Below the pieces are notes generated by a model, which worked only from the letters and a program-made list of their open reading frames with translations, searched no databases and was not told the DNA's origin. From contig DPRR01000026.1 of the NCBI GenBank assembly GCA_003538625.1, positions 85,603 through 110,488 on the forward strand: 24,886 bases of DNA. Reading direction: 5' to 3'. This document shows, piece by piece, positions 1 to 8,491 of the stretch. This stretch comes from Ignavibacteriales bacterium. GTDB taxonomy: Bacteria > Bacteroidota > Ignavibacteria > Ignavibacteriales > Ignavibacteriaceae. How positions within the stretch are numbered: the first letter of the stretch is position 1; every line of letters begins with the position of its first letter. The translations under genes and the position numbers were made by a program.

Positions 1-33
1 CATTTAAGTTCCTTAAAAAATTATTTATTTCAA

Positions 34-1269
34 TTAAAAAAACAATTGAACTCTCGCTAAAAGTTTTCCTCTTGTATCATCAGCAGTCATTAAAATATTA
101 CCATTTCTACTTGATGGTGTAAGCAATCTGTTTCCAAACAAATCAAGCTGATAATTTGTTTGAAATTTAATGTTGTAATTCAGATAATAATTAAGCCCAA
201 CTGTAAAAGTTGTAACATCATTTTCCTGAATAATTATAGGATTTCCCATAGCATTAGTATAGCCTATAAGTGTTATCGGTGAATCAGCATTTGTTGAAAG
301 CTGTTCTATTCTTGCGGCAATCTCAAACCCTGATTTCATTCTTAAAGTTTTAGCTTCTCCAGATAAAAGATATGTTAAATCAAGATGCCAGCCTTCGGTT
401 TCAATTTCTTTGTCCAAGATTTCGGTTCTATCTTCCAGAGTTTTAATATATTCTGCTTTTAATGAAAAGGGACCATATAACCATTGAATATCAGTTCCAA
501 AAGAGATTCTTTTTCCGTTGGTAATTACCCGTGGAAAGAATTCAAACCCAAGTGTTGTTCTTTGACGAGTGTAAATACCTTCAGTGCGGTTTCCTTCATA
601 AAGTGCATAACCAGCAATGCGAATGTTTTTGAATAAACTATTTTCTGATGAAAGGAAAGGATACATATTTATTCTACCTGCATACTGGAATGTTTTTTCT
701 GTATTCTTTACATCAGTTCCTAAACCATTGAACATTCCAATACCGTATTCAAAAAAATCCCCTAATGGTTTCCCAAAATTATGAACCATAATCCCAATAT
801 CTTCTGCCGGAGATAATACAGTTGCATTCATTGAACGTTCAATGAAATCGAGATATTTTTCCGGCAATAATACTTCGTAACTAAAAGGTTCTTTGAATTG
901 ACCAATACGGATTTGAGCAGTGGGAAGGTATCCAAAATTTATCCAAGCAAAAATTAATTCAACGGAATGAGAAATAATATTTGTTTCTAAAGCATAATCA
1001 ATTTTTTTATATAATGTTCCTTCAAAACCGAATCTTAACCTTCTTACAAGAAATGTTGAAGATTGAGTTTCATCAGAATTAATTTGCATACCATTATTGA
1101 TAATCCTAAGGTCTGTATGAATTAGTCCGAAAGGACGGAAAACAAATGAACTATCTGCACTTCGTATAAAAAATCCATTGTCGAAGCCGGAGGAACCTTC
1201 ATCGGTTTGTGCGGTTAATGTTCCACAAAACAAAGTAAAGAGAATAATGCTATAAAAAATATATTTCAT
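34..1269 (-). CDS. Outer-membrane porin, OprO/OprP-like
   Basis: This is an outer-membrane beta-barrel porin of the phosphate-selective porin O/P type, which lets small, often anionic, solutes diffuse into the periplasm. The open frame runs upstream to a TTG at 1287, but I choose the ATG at 1269. It is preceded by an AAAGGA-like site and opens directly onto a signal peptide (MKYIFYSIILFTLFCGTLTAQ, cleavage after about residue 20). The mature part has the family look: an early FRPFGLIHTDLRI strand, a RRLRFGFEGTLYKKIDYALE stretch, an IGQFKEPFSYE motif typical of this family, and a C-terminal strand ending in two phenylalanines (VQLFF), as needed for BAM recognition. Length (411 aa) fits the family. 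It lies about 53 bp downstream of the PadR gene on the same strand with no clear promoter between them, so the two are probably cotranscribed. The substrate cannot be told from sequence. Confidence 0.88.
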   Translation of the reverse strand: MKYIFYSIILFTLFCGTLTAQTDEGSSGFDNGFFIRSADSSFVFRPFGLIHTDLRIINNGMQINSDETQSSTFLVRRLRFGFEGTLYKKIDYALETNIISHSVELIFAWINFGYLPTAQIRIGQFKEPFSYEVLLPEKYLDFIERSMNATVLSPAEDIGIMVHNFGKPLGDFFEYGIGMFNGLGTDVKNTEKTFQYAGRINMYPFLSSENSLFKNIRIAGYALYEGNRTEGIYTRQRTTLGFEFFPRVITNGKRISFGTDIQWLYGPFSLKAEYIKTLEDRTEILDKEIETEGWHLDLTYLLSGEAKTLRMKSGFEIAARIEQLSTNADSPITLIGYTNAMGNPIIIQENDVTTFTVGLNYYLNYNIKFQTNYQLDLFGNRLLTPSSRNGNILMTADDTRGKLLARVQLFF

Positions 1270-1322
1270 TAGTTGGTATCCTTTCAATTTTTTTAATAAA
1301 AATCAAGAAGCAAAATTTATTG

Positions 1323-1634
1323 TCAATCCTCATATAACTCCTCAACTAGTTCTTTTGCTTGAAGTTTTGCTTTCTCTAAAATTTTTTTACCACTTTTTGT
1401 TATAGAGTAATAACGGCGTAATTTTCCACTAACATTTTCGGTTTCTGATTTCAAATATCCTTGTTCTTCCAGTTTATGGAATAGAGGATACAAAGTTCCA
1501 TAAGATATTTGGTAGCCGTGCCGTTGTAATTCATCATTAAACTCTTGTCCAAATATTTTTTCTTTATTAGCGTGATGAAGAATATGAACTTTAATGAAAC
1601 CAAGAAATAAATCTTTTAGTAATTTGTCTTCCAT
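1323..1634 (-). CDS. PadR-family transcriptional repressor
   Basis: A 103-residue winged-helix regulator of the PadR family (short form, one wHTH plus a C-terminal dimerisation helix). The wHTH is visible as GQEFNDELQRHGYQISYGTLYPLFHKLEEQGYL, followed by the beta wing GKLRRYYSITKSGKKIL and a short acidic helix ending KELVEELYED. The frame extends to a TTG at 1685, but that codon lies within the -33 promoter element and the extension would translate the operator itself, so the ATG at 1634 is the likely start. The gene is first in a probable two-gene operon with the porin. The palindrome in its own promoter suggests autoregulation; the ligand is unknown. PadR proteins often answer to aromatic compounds or drugs, but nothing here points to one. 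Confidence 0.92.
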   Translation of the reverse strand: MEDKLLKDLFLGFIKVHILHHANKEKIFGQEFNDELQRHGYQISYGTLYPLFHKLEEQGYLKSETENVSGKLRRYYSITKSGKKILEKAKLQAKELVEELYED

Positions 1635-1654
1635 AGTTTTATAATTTTTTAATT

Positions 1655-1685
1655 CAAAGATAATATCGGTTATCGATATTGTCAA
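1655..1685 (-). promoter_or_regulatory. padR promoter with overlapping operator palindrome
   Basis: On the minus strand, TTGACA (1685-1680) is followed by TATCTTTG (1662-1655). The latter is an exact match to the Bacteroidota -7 consensus TAnnTTTG. Between and touching both lies a perfect inverted repeat, AATATCG-N5-CGATATT (1662-1680). A dimeric repressor bound there would block RNA polymerase. The position just upstream of a PadR gene makes autorepression the natural reading. Promoter match and palindrome are seen; the binding protein is inferred. Confidence 0.7.
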
Positions 1686-1935
1686 GCGATAATATTAACG
1701 CACGAGCTAACAAGCGGTTCAAGCTGACTGCCTTTTCGCATACGGCAATGTCAAATACTTTAGTTTATTATTGAAAGCACGAAGCGTTTTAGACCCGACG
1801 ACTGCGAACAGCACAAGGAGGGGATAAACGAGCGAGGCAAGACAACGAACGAAGTTGAGTTGACGCAAGCCCTGAAGCCACAAAGTGGCAAGGGGTTGTG
1901 CTTGCACAACCGAGTCGAGAGCGACTGCGAAACTT
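1686..1935. repeat. Palindrome-rich noncoding block, less AT-rich than its surroundings
   Basis: This 250-bp block looks much less AT-rich than the genes around it. It contains several perfect short stem-loops in a row: GCCAC-AAA-GTGGC (1877-1889), GGTTGTGC-TT-GCACAACC (1894-1911) and GTCG-AGAG-CGAC (1914-1925). A small open frame (1719-1907, minus) covers it but has the low-complexity look of translated noncoding DNA. I read the block as a structured intergenic repeat or the relic of a mobile junction at the left side of the defence island. The remaining 1936-2068 is plain AT-rich leader of the next operon, in which I find no convincing promoter. Confidence 0.45.
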
Positions 1936-2068
1936 AAAATAGATAATACAAAAATAGATTAAGCTAAATATATAATCTGAGATTTATGAATTAGAATTCT
2001 CTAAAAGTATATTATTCGGGCATTTTTTATTAAATTAAACATTAGTTTTTCAAATTCACCATTAAGTT

Positions 2069-2944
2069 ATGCCAAAGTTTTCCTTTGCCGGTCATCAATC
2101 TTTTCATTGTCGTAATCTTTGGTTAAACAAAGGTTTTGATTTTATTTCCCAAGGAAAAAAGTTTTCTGATGAAGATGCAGTAGTTGATTTAGGCGTTGGT
2201 AAAAACATGGTAAGCTCAATTAGTTACTGGATAAATTCATTTGGTTTTACTCAGGGAAAAAAAGAATTATCAAAGATTGCTAAATTCTTATTTGGGGAAA
2301 ATGGTGTTGATCCATATTTAGAGGATATTGCAAGTTTATGGCTACTCCACTATCAAATTATTACAGAAAACAAAGCTTCAATATTCAACTTGTTTTTTAA
2401 TGAATTTAGAAAACAACAAATAGAATTTACAAAGAATCAATTGTTTTCATTCCTACAAAGAAAATGTGCCGAAGCAGACTTAATAGTAAGTCCAAATACT
2501 CTTAAAAGAGATATACCGGTTTTTCTTAGGACATACGAGCAGCCTTTCAAATCAAATAAAAACCTTGAAGAAATTTACTCGGGATTACTAATCGAGTTAG
2601 ACTTGATTGAAAAAATAAAAAAATATACCGGGGATGAACACCTTTGGTATAAAATTGAAAACAGAGAAAGAGAGAATCTACCAGTAGAAGTTTTACTTTA
2701 TTCTATTTTGGAAAATCCTTTATACAAAAATTCTGATTCGATTTCTTTTGAACAATTATTTTATGACCAAAACAGCCCGGGAAATATTTTTGCATTAACA
2801 TCGAAGGGTTTATTAAATAAAATTGATGAAATGACCAACCGGTATAAAGGTATTGTATTTATGGATGATTCCGGTATCAGAGAATTACAATTTATTAAAA
2901 AACCAGATGTTTGGAATGAATTGAAGAGATACTATGAAAAGTAG
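2069..2944 (+). CDS. sspB: DUF4007 protein, SspB-like DNA nickase of phosphorothioation
   Basis: A 291-residue protein that begins MPKFSFAGHQSFHCRNLWLN, the N-terminal signature of DUF4007 (F-x-G-H-x-[ST]-F-x-x-R-x-x-W-L-x-K-G). A conserved-looking DLGVGKNMVSSISYW stretch follows at about residues 41-55, and ASLWLLHYQ at about 108-116. As I know the family, DUF4007 is the SspB component of the SspBCD single-strand phosphorothioation module, a nicking nuclease needed to place sulfur in one DNA strand. It is first in a three-gene operon and its stop overlaps the start of the ATPase gene by 11 bp, followed by the DndC-like gene, which is the canonical sspB-sspC-sspD order. No Shine-Dalgarno is visible before the ATG, as is common in this phylum. 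The family call is firm; the SspB role rests on gene order and family knowledge. Confidence 0.85.
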   Translation: MPKFSFAGHQSFHCRNLWLNKGFDFISQGKKFSDEDAVVDLGVGKNMVSSISYWINSFGFTQGKKELSKIAKFLFGENGVDPYLEDIASLWLLHYQIITENKASIFNLFFNEFRKQQIEFTKNQLFSFLQRKCAEADLIVSPNTLKRDIPVFLRTYEQPFKSNKNLEEIYSGLLIELDLIEKIKKYTGDEHLWYKIENRERENLPVEVLLYSILENPLYKNSDSISFEQLFYDQNSPGNIFALTSKGLLNKIDEMTNRYKGIVFMDDSGIRELQFIKKPDVWNELKRYYEK

Positions 2945-5900
2945 TTTTTCACCTTCAATAAATATTAAAAGAGATTTCGATAAAGAATTCGATTATATCT
3001 CCACGACTAATGCTGAGAGAGTAATTGATAGCCTTAATACAAATATTTTAAGTGGAACAAGATCATTCCATTTAATAGGTTCTTATGGAACGGGTAAAAG
3101 CTCATTTTTGTTAGCCTTGGAAAAACAATTATTAGGAAGAAAAAAGAAATTTTTTCATACCGAAATTAAATTTAATGGTAAAACCCATTATCACCCTTTA
3201 AACTTAATTGGGGACTTCAGATCAATTGATGATGCGTTAAGAGAAGAATTAGGGATTAATACTAAGAAAGATTTAATTACTGAATTAAACAAATATTATT
3301 CAAAAGTTGCTTCAAGTGGAAAAGGTTTGTTCCTTGCGATTGATGAATTTGGAAAGTATTTGGAATATGCTGCAAAAAATTCACCGGAAAAAGAATTATA
3401 TGTTTTGCAAAAACTTGCTGAATATGCTAACGACGATAAAAAAAATATTATTCTTCTTACAACACTTCATCAGAATGTCGATGCTTACGGATTTGAATTA
3501 TCCAATAAACAAAGAAATGAATGGAATAAAGTTAAAGGACGTTATAAAGAAATAGCATTTAATGAGCCTGTTGAACAGTTATTGTACTTAGCAGCAAATA
3601 AACTAAAAAATGAAAACAAAAAAGTTGGAAAAAGTTTCAATCCGCTATATAAAGCAATAGTTAATTCAAGAATTTATCCACTAAAGAATATTCTTTCAGA
3701 AGAATTATCTAAGCAACTTTATCCCCTTGATATTCTATCCTCAGGCATTCTGGCTTCTGCACTTAAAAAATATGGACAGAATGAACGTTCCCTCTTTACT
3801 TTTCTCTATAACTCTGATTTAACCAATAAAAATTATACCGGGACTACTTATTTTAATTTAGCAGACATCTACGATTACTTAATTAACAATTACTACTCAT
3901 TTTTATTTTCAAAAGTAAATGATGATTTCTTTAAATGGTCAATTATTAAAAACTCATTAGACCGAGTGGAAATATTTTTTGAAAAAGATTTCTATAAATC
4001 TGCAGAACTGATAAAGGCAATAGGATTACTCAATATTTTTTCGCCTAAAGGTGCGAGACTAAATAGAAGATTTTTACAAGAATATGGTAAATATGCACTT
4101 AGTATTGATAATCCTGCGAAATATTTGAAGGAATTGGAAGCCGCCAAGATCGTAAAACACCAGAATTATTCTGATAGTTTTGTACTATTTGAAGGGACTG
4201 ATCTAGATATTGATTTAGCTTTAAGAGAGGCTGAAAGCAAAATTTCATATAGTGAAAATGTAGCAATATCAATAAATCAGTATTTTGATTTTTCAGTTAA
4301 ACCAGCAAAAGCAGTTTATATTGAAAGAGGAACACCCAGATTCTTTGAATATGTTATTTCTGAAGAACCAATTAAATCAATTCCTAAAGGCGAGATCGAC
4401 GGGTATATAAATTTAATATTTAATGAAAATTTGGATGAAAAGGATATAATAGCATATTCAAAAAAAGAAGATGGACCAATTTTATTTATATTATACTCCA
4501 ATACTAAGAAAATCAAAACTTTACTAAATGAGATTGAGAAAATAGAGTTAGTATTAAAAGAAAGTAATGAAGATAGAGTAGCAAGTCGTGAATTAAAATC
4601 CTTAAAGGAAAATGCAATTGATAATTTGAATAGTCTCGTGATAAATAATCTGTACGGAAATTCTGAGATAAAATGGTTTTATAGGGGAAAAGAAAAATAT
4701 GTTAATAACATAAAAGGATTTAACAAATTATTGTCCATCGTATCAAACGAAATATACTTTAACACTCCTGTATTCCAAAATGAGCTTGTAAACAGAGATA
4801 AATTACCCGCAGCAATAACTTCCGCAAGAAAGAAATTATTTGAAAGGTTTTTTGAAGATTCAAATTCAGAAGATATTGGTTATCCGAAAAATGCATTCCC
4901 ACCTGATAAGACTATATATCTATCTTTATTAAAAGCCACAGGGATTCATAAGCAAGTTAATGGAAGCTGGGAGTTTGGTGAGCCTACAGAAAAATCCTTC
5001 AAACATTTGTGGTATGTGTGCGAAAAATGGTTCAATGATTGCAAATCAAATAAAAGAAGTTTAAATGAATTAGTAGAAATATTGTTGCAGAAACCGTTTA
5101 AGCTAAAGCAGGGTTTTTTGGATTTCTGGATACCGATTTATTTGTTTATTAGAAGAGACGATTACGCGTTGTATGATAATGAAGTTTTTCAAACATCATT
5201 AAACCAGGATTTGATAGACTATATAATCAGATATCCAAAAAATATTTCTGTAAAATCTTTTGACATACAGGGAGTTAAATTAGATTTATTTAATAAGTAT
5301 AGATCATTGATAAACCGTTTGAATGAAGATAAAATAACAAATCAAACCTTCATTGAAACCATAAGACCTTTTCTTACTTTTTATAGGAGCTTGCCTGAAT
5401 ACACTAAACGTACTCAGAGATTAACGGAAACTGCAATTAGATTCCGTGATACTATAAGTTCTGCTAAGGATCCCGAAAAAATATTTTTTGAGGATTTTCC
5501 GCAAGCGTTAGGCTATTCCTCTCTTAAGCTATATAAATCAGAAAAATATTTAGAAGATTATATTCAACAACTACAAAGTAATATCCGTGAATTAAGAATG
5601 TGTTATGATGAACTTATTAATAGAATAGAAGATTATTTTTTAAAAATTACCGGGCAATCGAAGAAAAATTTTGCAGAATACAAAAAGAAAATAATCCAAA
5701 GGTTTGATTCAATTAAATTTAATCTGCTACTGCCTCATCAAAAAGTTTTTTATAATAGATTAAACTCCGAATTAGATGATCGGAAATCGTGGATAAATTC
5801 ATTAGTGCATGCTTTGATTAGTAAGAATCTCGACAATATAAATGATGACGAAGAAGAAATGATTTATGAGAAAATGAATAATATGTTTAGAGAGCTTGAT

Positions 5901-6140
5901 AATTTGTGTGAGTTTTCAAATTTGCATATTGACAAATTAAATGAAGAAGCTTTTAAGATTGAAGTAAATCCATTGAATGAATCTTTAAAGAAAGAAATAG
6001 TTAGATTACCCAAAAAACAGATTAATGAGCTTGGGAACCTTGAAAATTCCTTCAGAAAAGAATTGCATAAGACAAAGAATAAAAAACTTAGAAAATATTT
6101 GCTGGTAAAATTATTGAATGAGGAATTGAATAGTGACTAA
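2934..6140 (+). CDS. sspC: Large P-loop ATPase, SspC-like
   Basis: A 1068-residue soluble protein with an N-terminal AAA+/P-loop NTPase domain. Walker A is GSYGTGKSS (residues 49-57), Walker B is LFLAIDEFG with D137/E138, and a sensor-like TTLHQN lies at about 176-181. The rest, about 800 residues, is charged and mostly helical without motifs I recognise. The last 200 residues (DYIQQLQSNIRELRMCYDELI onward) look coiled-coil-like. Position between the DUF4007 and DndC-like genes, with overlaps of 11 and 8 bp, identifies it as the SspC ATPase of the Ssp phosphorothioation machine. It would use ATP to drive the modification complex on DNA. The ATPase fold also recalls BrxC/PglY-type ATPases of other defence systems, but no BREX partner is present. 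The assignment to SspC rests mainly on context. Confidence 0.8.
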   Translation: MKSSFSPSINIKRDFDKEFDYISTTNAERVIDSLNTNILSGTRSFHLIGSYGTGKSSFLLALEKQLLGRKKKFFHTEIKFNGKTHYHPLNLIGDFRSIDDALREELGINTKKDLITELNKYYSKVASSGKGLFLAIDEFGKYLEYAAKNSPEKELYVLQKLAEYANDDKKNIILLTTLHQNVDAYGFELSNKQRNEWNKVKGRYKEIAFNEPVEQLLYLAANKLKNENKKVGKSFNPLYKAIVNSRIYPLKNILSEELSKQLYPLDILSSGILASALKKYGQNERSLFTFLYNSDLTNKNYTGTTYFNLADIYDYLINNYYSFLFSKVNDDFFKWSIIKNSLDRVEIFFEKDFYKSAELIKAIGLLNIFSPKGARLNRRFLQEYGKYALSIDNPAKYLKELEAAKIVKHQNYSDSFVLFEGTDLDIDLALREAESKISYSENVAISINQYFDFSVKPAKAVYIERGTPRFFEYVISEEPIKSIPKGEIDGYINLIFNENLDEKDIIAYSKKEDGPILFILYSNTKKIKTLLNEIEKIELVLKESNEDRVASRELKSLKENAIDNLNSLVINNLYGNSEIKWFYRGKEKYVNNIKGFNKLLSIVSNEIYFNTPVFQNELVNRDKLPAAITSARKKLFERFFEDSNSEDIGYPKNAFPPDKTIYLSLLKATGIHKQVNGSWEFGEPTEKSFKHLWYVCEKWFNDCKSNKRSLNELVEILLQKPFKLKQGFLDFWIPIYLFIRRDDYALYDNEVFQTSLNQDLIDYIIRYPKNISVKSFDIQGVKLDLFNKYRSLINRLNEDKITNQTFIETIRPFLTFYRSLPEYTKRTQRLTETAIRFRDTISSAKDPEKIFFEDFPQALGYSSLKLYKSEKYLEDYIQQLQSNIRELRMCYDELINRIEDYFLKITGQSKKNFAEYKKKIIQRFDSIKFNLLLPHQKVFYNRLNSELDDRKSWINSLVHALISKNLDNINDDEEEMIYEKMNNMFRELDNLCEFSNLHIDKLNEEAFKIEVNPLNESLKKEIVRLPKKQINELGNLENSFRKELHKTKNKKLRKYLLVKLLNEELNSD

Positions 6141-7239
6141 AATAAAACACGTTTTGGGAATTTCTGGCGGTAAAGATAGTGCAGCACTGGCAATTTATTT
6201 AAAAAATAAATATCCAACATTGGATATTGAATATTATTTCTGTGAAACCGGGAAAGAGTTAAAGGAAACTTATAATTTAATAACAGCACTTGAAAGTGTC
6301 CTTGGGAAAAGAATTAAAAAACTGAAAGCTGCACCGGATTATGAAGATGATGTACAATTTGATGTATTCTTAAATAAGTACGGGGGTTATTTACCTTCAT
6401 CTAATTCAAGATGGTGTACGCGAGCTTTAAAACTCGAGCCTTTTGAAAAATATGTAGGTGAGACACCAACATTATCATATGTAGGTATTAGAGGAGATGA
6501 AAACAGAGAGGGATATATTTCTCAGAAACCAAACATCCAATCAATTTTCCCTTTTAGAAAAAATATCTGGAGTGAAGAAATAATTTCTAAAACACTAACT
6601 AATTCTAATATTAAATGCTTAACTGATATTACTGCTACAAATGTTCATAACAGAAGTAAGGATGAGTTTATTAAAATAATTAGTGAACCAATTTCATATA
6701 ATTACGATAGAAATAAAAAGTTGAATGATTTGTTAACAATTAGTATTTCAAGTTTTAATAAAATTGTTTACGAATATATGAAATCATTGAACTACCCGAT
6801 CTCTCATTTAAACGAGTATCCACTACTTGAGAATGAGGATAATTTGGTAAGAGAAGATATATTCAGAATATTAGAGGAAAGTGGAGTAGGATTACCAAAA
6901 TATTATGATAAATTAGAATTCGAGCTGGATGGACAAAAAGGATATTACGCAAGAAGCCGTTCCGGCTGCTATTTTTGTTTCTTCCAACAAAAGATTGAGT
7001 GGGTTTGGCTATATGAAAATCATAGGGAACTGTTTTCCAAAGCTATTGATTATGAAAAAGACGGTTATACCTGGATGCAGGATGAAAGACTTGAAGATTT
7101 AATAAAACCGGATAGAATTAAACAAATTAAGGAGTATCATCTAAAAAGGACAGCGAGCAATTCAAATTCTAAGTCTTCTTATCTTATTGATATACTGGAA
7201 GAAGCCGAGAGTGAAGGTTGCGCTGCGTGTTTTATTTAA
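6133..7239 (+). CDS. sspD: DndC/SspD-like PP-loop ATPase for DNA sulfur incorporation
   Basis: A 368-residue member of the PAPS-reductase/ATP-pyrophosphatase family that activates the DNA backbone for sulfur transfer in phosphorothioation. The PP-loop SGGKDS is at residues 11-16, immediately after the first strand. Candidate iron-sulfur or sulfur-relay cysteines are C95 (SRWCTRALK), the C279-x-x-C282 pair (RSGCYFCFFQQKIEW), and a terminal C363-x-x-C366 pair (EGCAACFI at the very C-terminus). About 90 residues (roughly 143-232) separate the FPFR motif from ENEDNLVREDI, which lie closer together in shorter DndC-like proteins as I recall them. It overlaps the ATPase gene by 8 bp. Its stop overlaps the end of the opposing dndB-like gene by 8 bp, so the two operons collide tail to tail. 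Family certain; SspD rather than DndC because it sits with DUF4007 and there is no DndD/DndE. Confidence 0.9.
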   Translation: MTKIKHVLGISGGKDSAALAIYLKNKYPTLDIEYYFCETGKELKETYNLITALESVLGKRIKKLKAAPDYEDDVQFDVFLNKYGGYLPSSNSRWCTRALKLEPFEKYVGETPTLSYVGIRGDENREGYISQKPNIQSIFPFRKNIWSEEIISKTLTNSNIKCLTDITATNVHNRSKDEFIKIISEPISYNYDRNKKLNDLLTISISSFNKIVYEYMKSLNYPISHLNEYPLLENEDNLVREDIFRILEESGVGLPKYYDKLEFELDGQKGYYARSRSGCYFCFFQQKIEWVWLYENHRELFSKAIDYEKDGYTWMQDERLEDLIKPDRIKQIKEYHLKRTASNSNSKSSYLIDILEEAESEGCAACFI

Positions 7240-8491
7240 TACCTATAAGAACTTCATCTAAATTGTCGCCTTCAAAAGAGATTCTATCAGCATATCTTTT
7301 CTTTAAAGCTTCAAGTTCCCAATTACGAATTATATTGTCAAAGAAATAAAGAAAAAATAACTTAACTAACCCTTGATTACCCATTATCATAGTCTTTTCA
7401 TTCGGATTCCAAAGAACATTTTTCCAAGGTATTTCATTAATATTAAATTCAGCTGAAATATATTTATCAAAAATGGCTTCAAAAGATTGTTCAGTTCTAT
7501 TATGTACTTCAATAACAGCTTGTATGAAGGGAAGTAACCCTACAGGGCGGAAAAGAAGATTTCCGCCATTATCAGAGTTTCTGAACTTTAACGCTGGTTG
7601 TTCAATCCTTCTTTTACTATTCTGAAGAAACTCATTAATAAAAGGTATCTTGTCCCTAAAAGAATGCCAAAATTCTAAACAGAGTTTTTCATACATAATT
7701 ATTTCTTCATCGTCAGGTCGAAGTTTCAAATATTCATCTAAATTTTTTTTATCTCTACTAGAGTTTGGTGATTCTTTTTTCCGATGTTTTCGAAATATTT
7801 TTAATAACTCCCTATTACATTGATATAAAGTTATAATGGAAGTAAAAGAATTTTTATCCTTATCAATAATAGCTTTACTTTTTGATTTAGTAACTCTATC
7901 ATCCATAAATAAATCAAAATTTTCCAGCAAATTCCTTGTAATTATTGCTATACTATCATCTTCATCTAAAGCTATTATATCATCCATAGTTACAGGTTTT
8001 GCATATCTATTTAAGGTTGTGAATAATCTCCTTGATTTTTGCATACCCTTTTCATCGTTCTTATGTCCGACAAAAATTACAGTAATTTTTTCATTTTTTA
8101 AGTTTTCATTAAGTTCCAATGCTGCCTTAATTCCTTCAACTCTATGTTGCCCATCCAATGGAAAAATTTTCTGGTTACCAGGAAATTCTAAAAATCCCAT
8201 ATTAAAAAAATCCTCATCGCCTAGCTTTAATTCTACCTCAATCCAATCAGGAATTCCATCATATACCGCCAAAACTAATGCATTGAAGAATCTTTCTTCT
8301 TGATTTAATATATAATCTCGAATACTTTGGAAATTCTTTGTTAAACTTCGTTGAATTAGATCGCGTAAACCTTCTGATTTGTGTAATTGATCGTCAACAC
8401 GTTCTACATATTTATTTACTTCTTCAAAAGTGAGTGTAGTTGTATAGTATACCCAATTTCCTATTTTAGCTCTTAGTGCAGGTAATTTCAT
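7232..8491 (-). CDS. dndB: DGQHR-domain protein, DndB-like
   Basis: A 419-residue DGQHR protein: the family motif DGQHR lies at residues 113-117 (FPLDGQHRVEGI) and the second conserved block LFTTLNRYAKPV at about 156-167. In classical Dnd clusters DndB is an accessory protein that represses or tunes the modification genes; other DGQHR members accompany various defence loci. Here it is the last gene of the seven-gene leftward operon. It overlaps the GIY-YIG gene by four bases (ATGA), and its stop overlaps the stop of the sspD-like gene on the other strand by 8 bp. It could repress the opposite operon, or bind DNA as part of a modification-sensing complex; the sequence does not decide. Family call strong, role uncertain. 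Confidence 0.83.
   Translation of the reverse strand: MKLPALRAKIGNWVYYTTTLTFEEVNKYVERVDDQLHKSEGLRDLIQRSLTKNFQSIRDYILNQEERFFNALVLAVYDGIPDWIEVELKLGDEDFFNMGFLEFPGNQKIFPLDGQHRVEGIKAALELNENLKNEKITVIFVGHKNDEKGMQKSRRLFTTLNRYAKPVTMDDIIALDEDDSIAIITRNLLENFDLFMDDRVTKSKSKAIIDKDKNSFTSIITLYQCNRELLKIFRKHRKKESPNSSRDKKNLDEYLKLRPDDEEIIMYEKLCLEFWHSFRDKIPFINEFLQNSKRRIEQPALKFRNSDNGGNLLFRPVGLLPFIQAVIEVHNRTEQSFEAIFDKYISAEFNINEIPWKNVLWNPNEKTMIMGNQGLVKLFFLYFFDNIIRNWELEALKKRYADRISFEGDNLDEVLIGIK

Noticed and set aside
1719..1907. Minus-strand 62-residue open frame in the palindromic block
   Set aside because: It covers hairpins, shows no domain or coupling to a neighbour, and is best explained as noncoding repeat DNA.
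1686..1935. Integron attC site
   Set aside because: A GCTAACA-like core is present near 1707 but no matching GTTRRRY partner or attC-like long imperfect palindrome joins the two ends.
2934..6140. BrxC/PglY ATPase of a BREX system
   Set aside because: No PglX methyltransferase, PglZ or BrxL is present; the neighbours are DUF4007 and a DndC-like protein.
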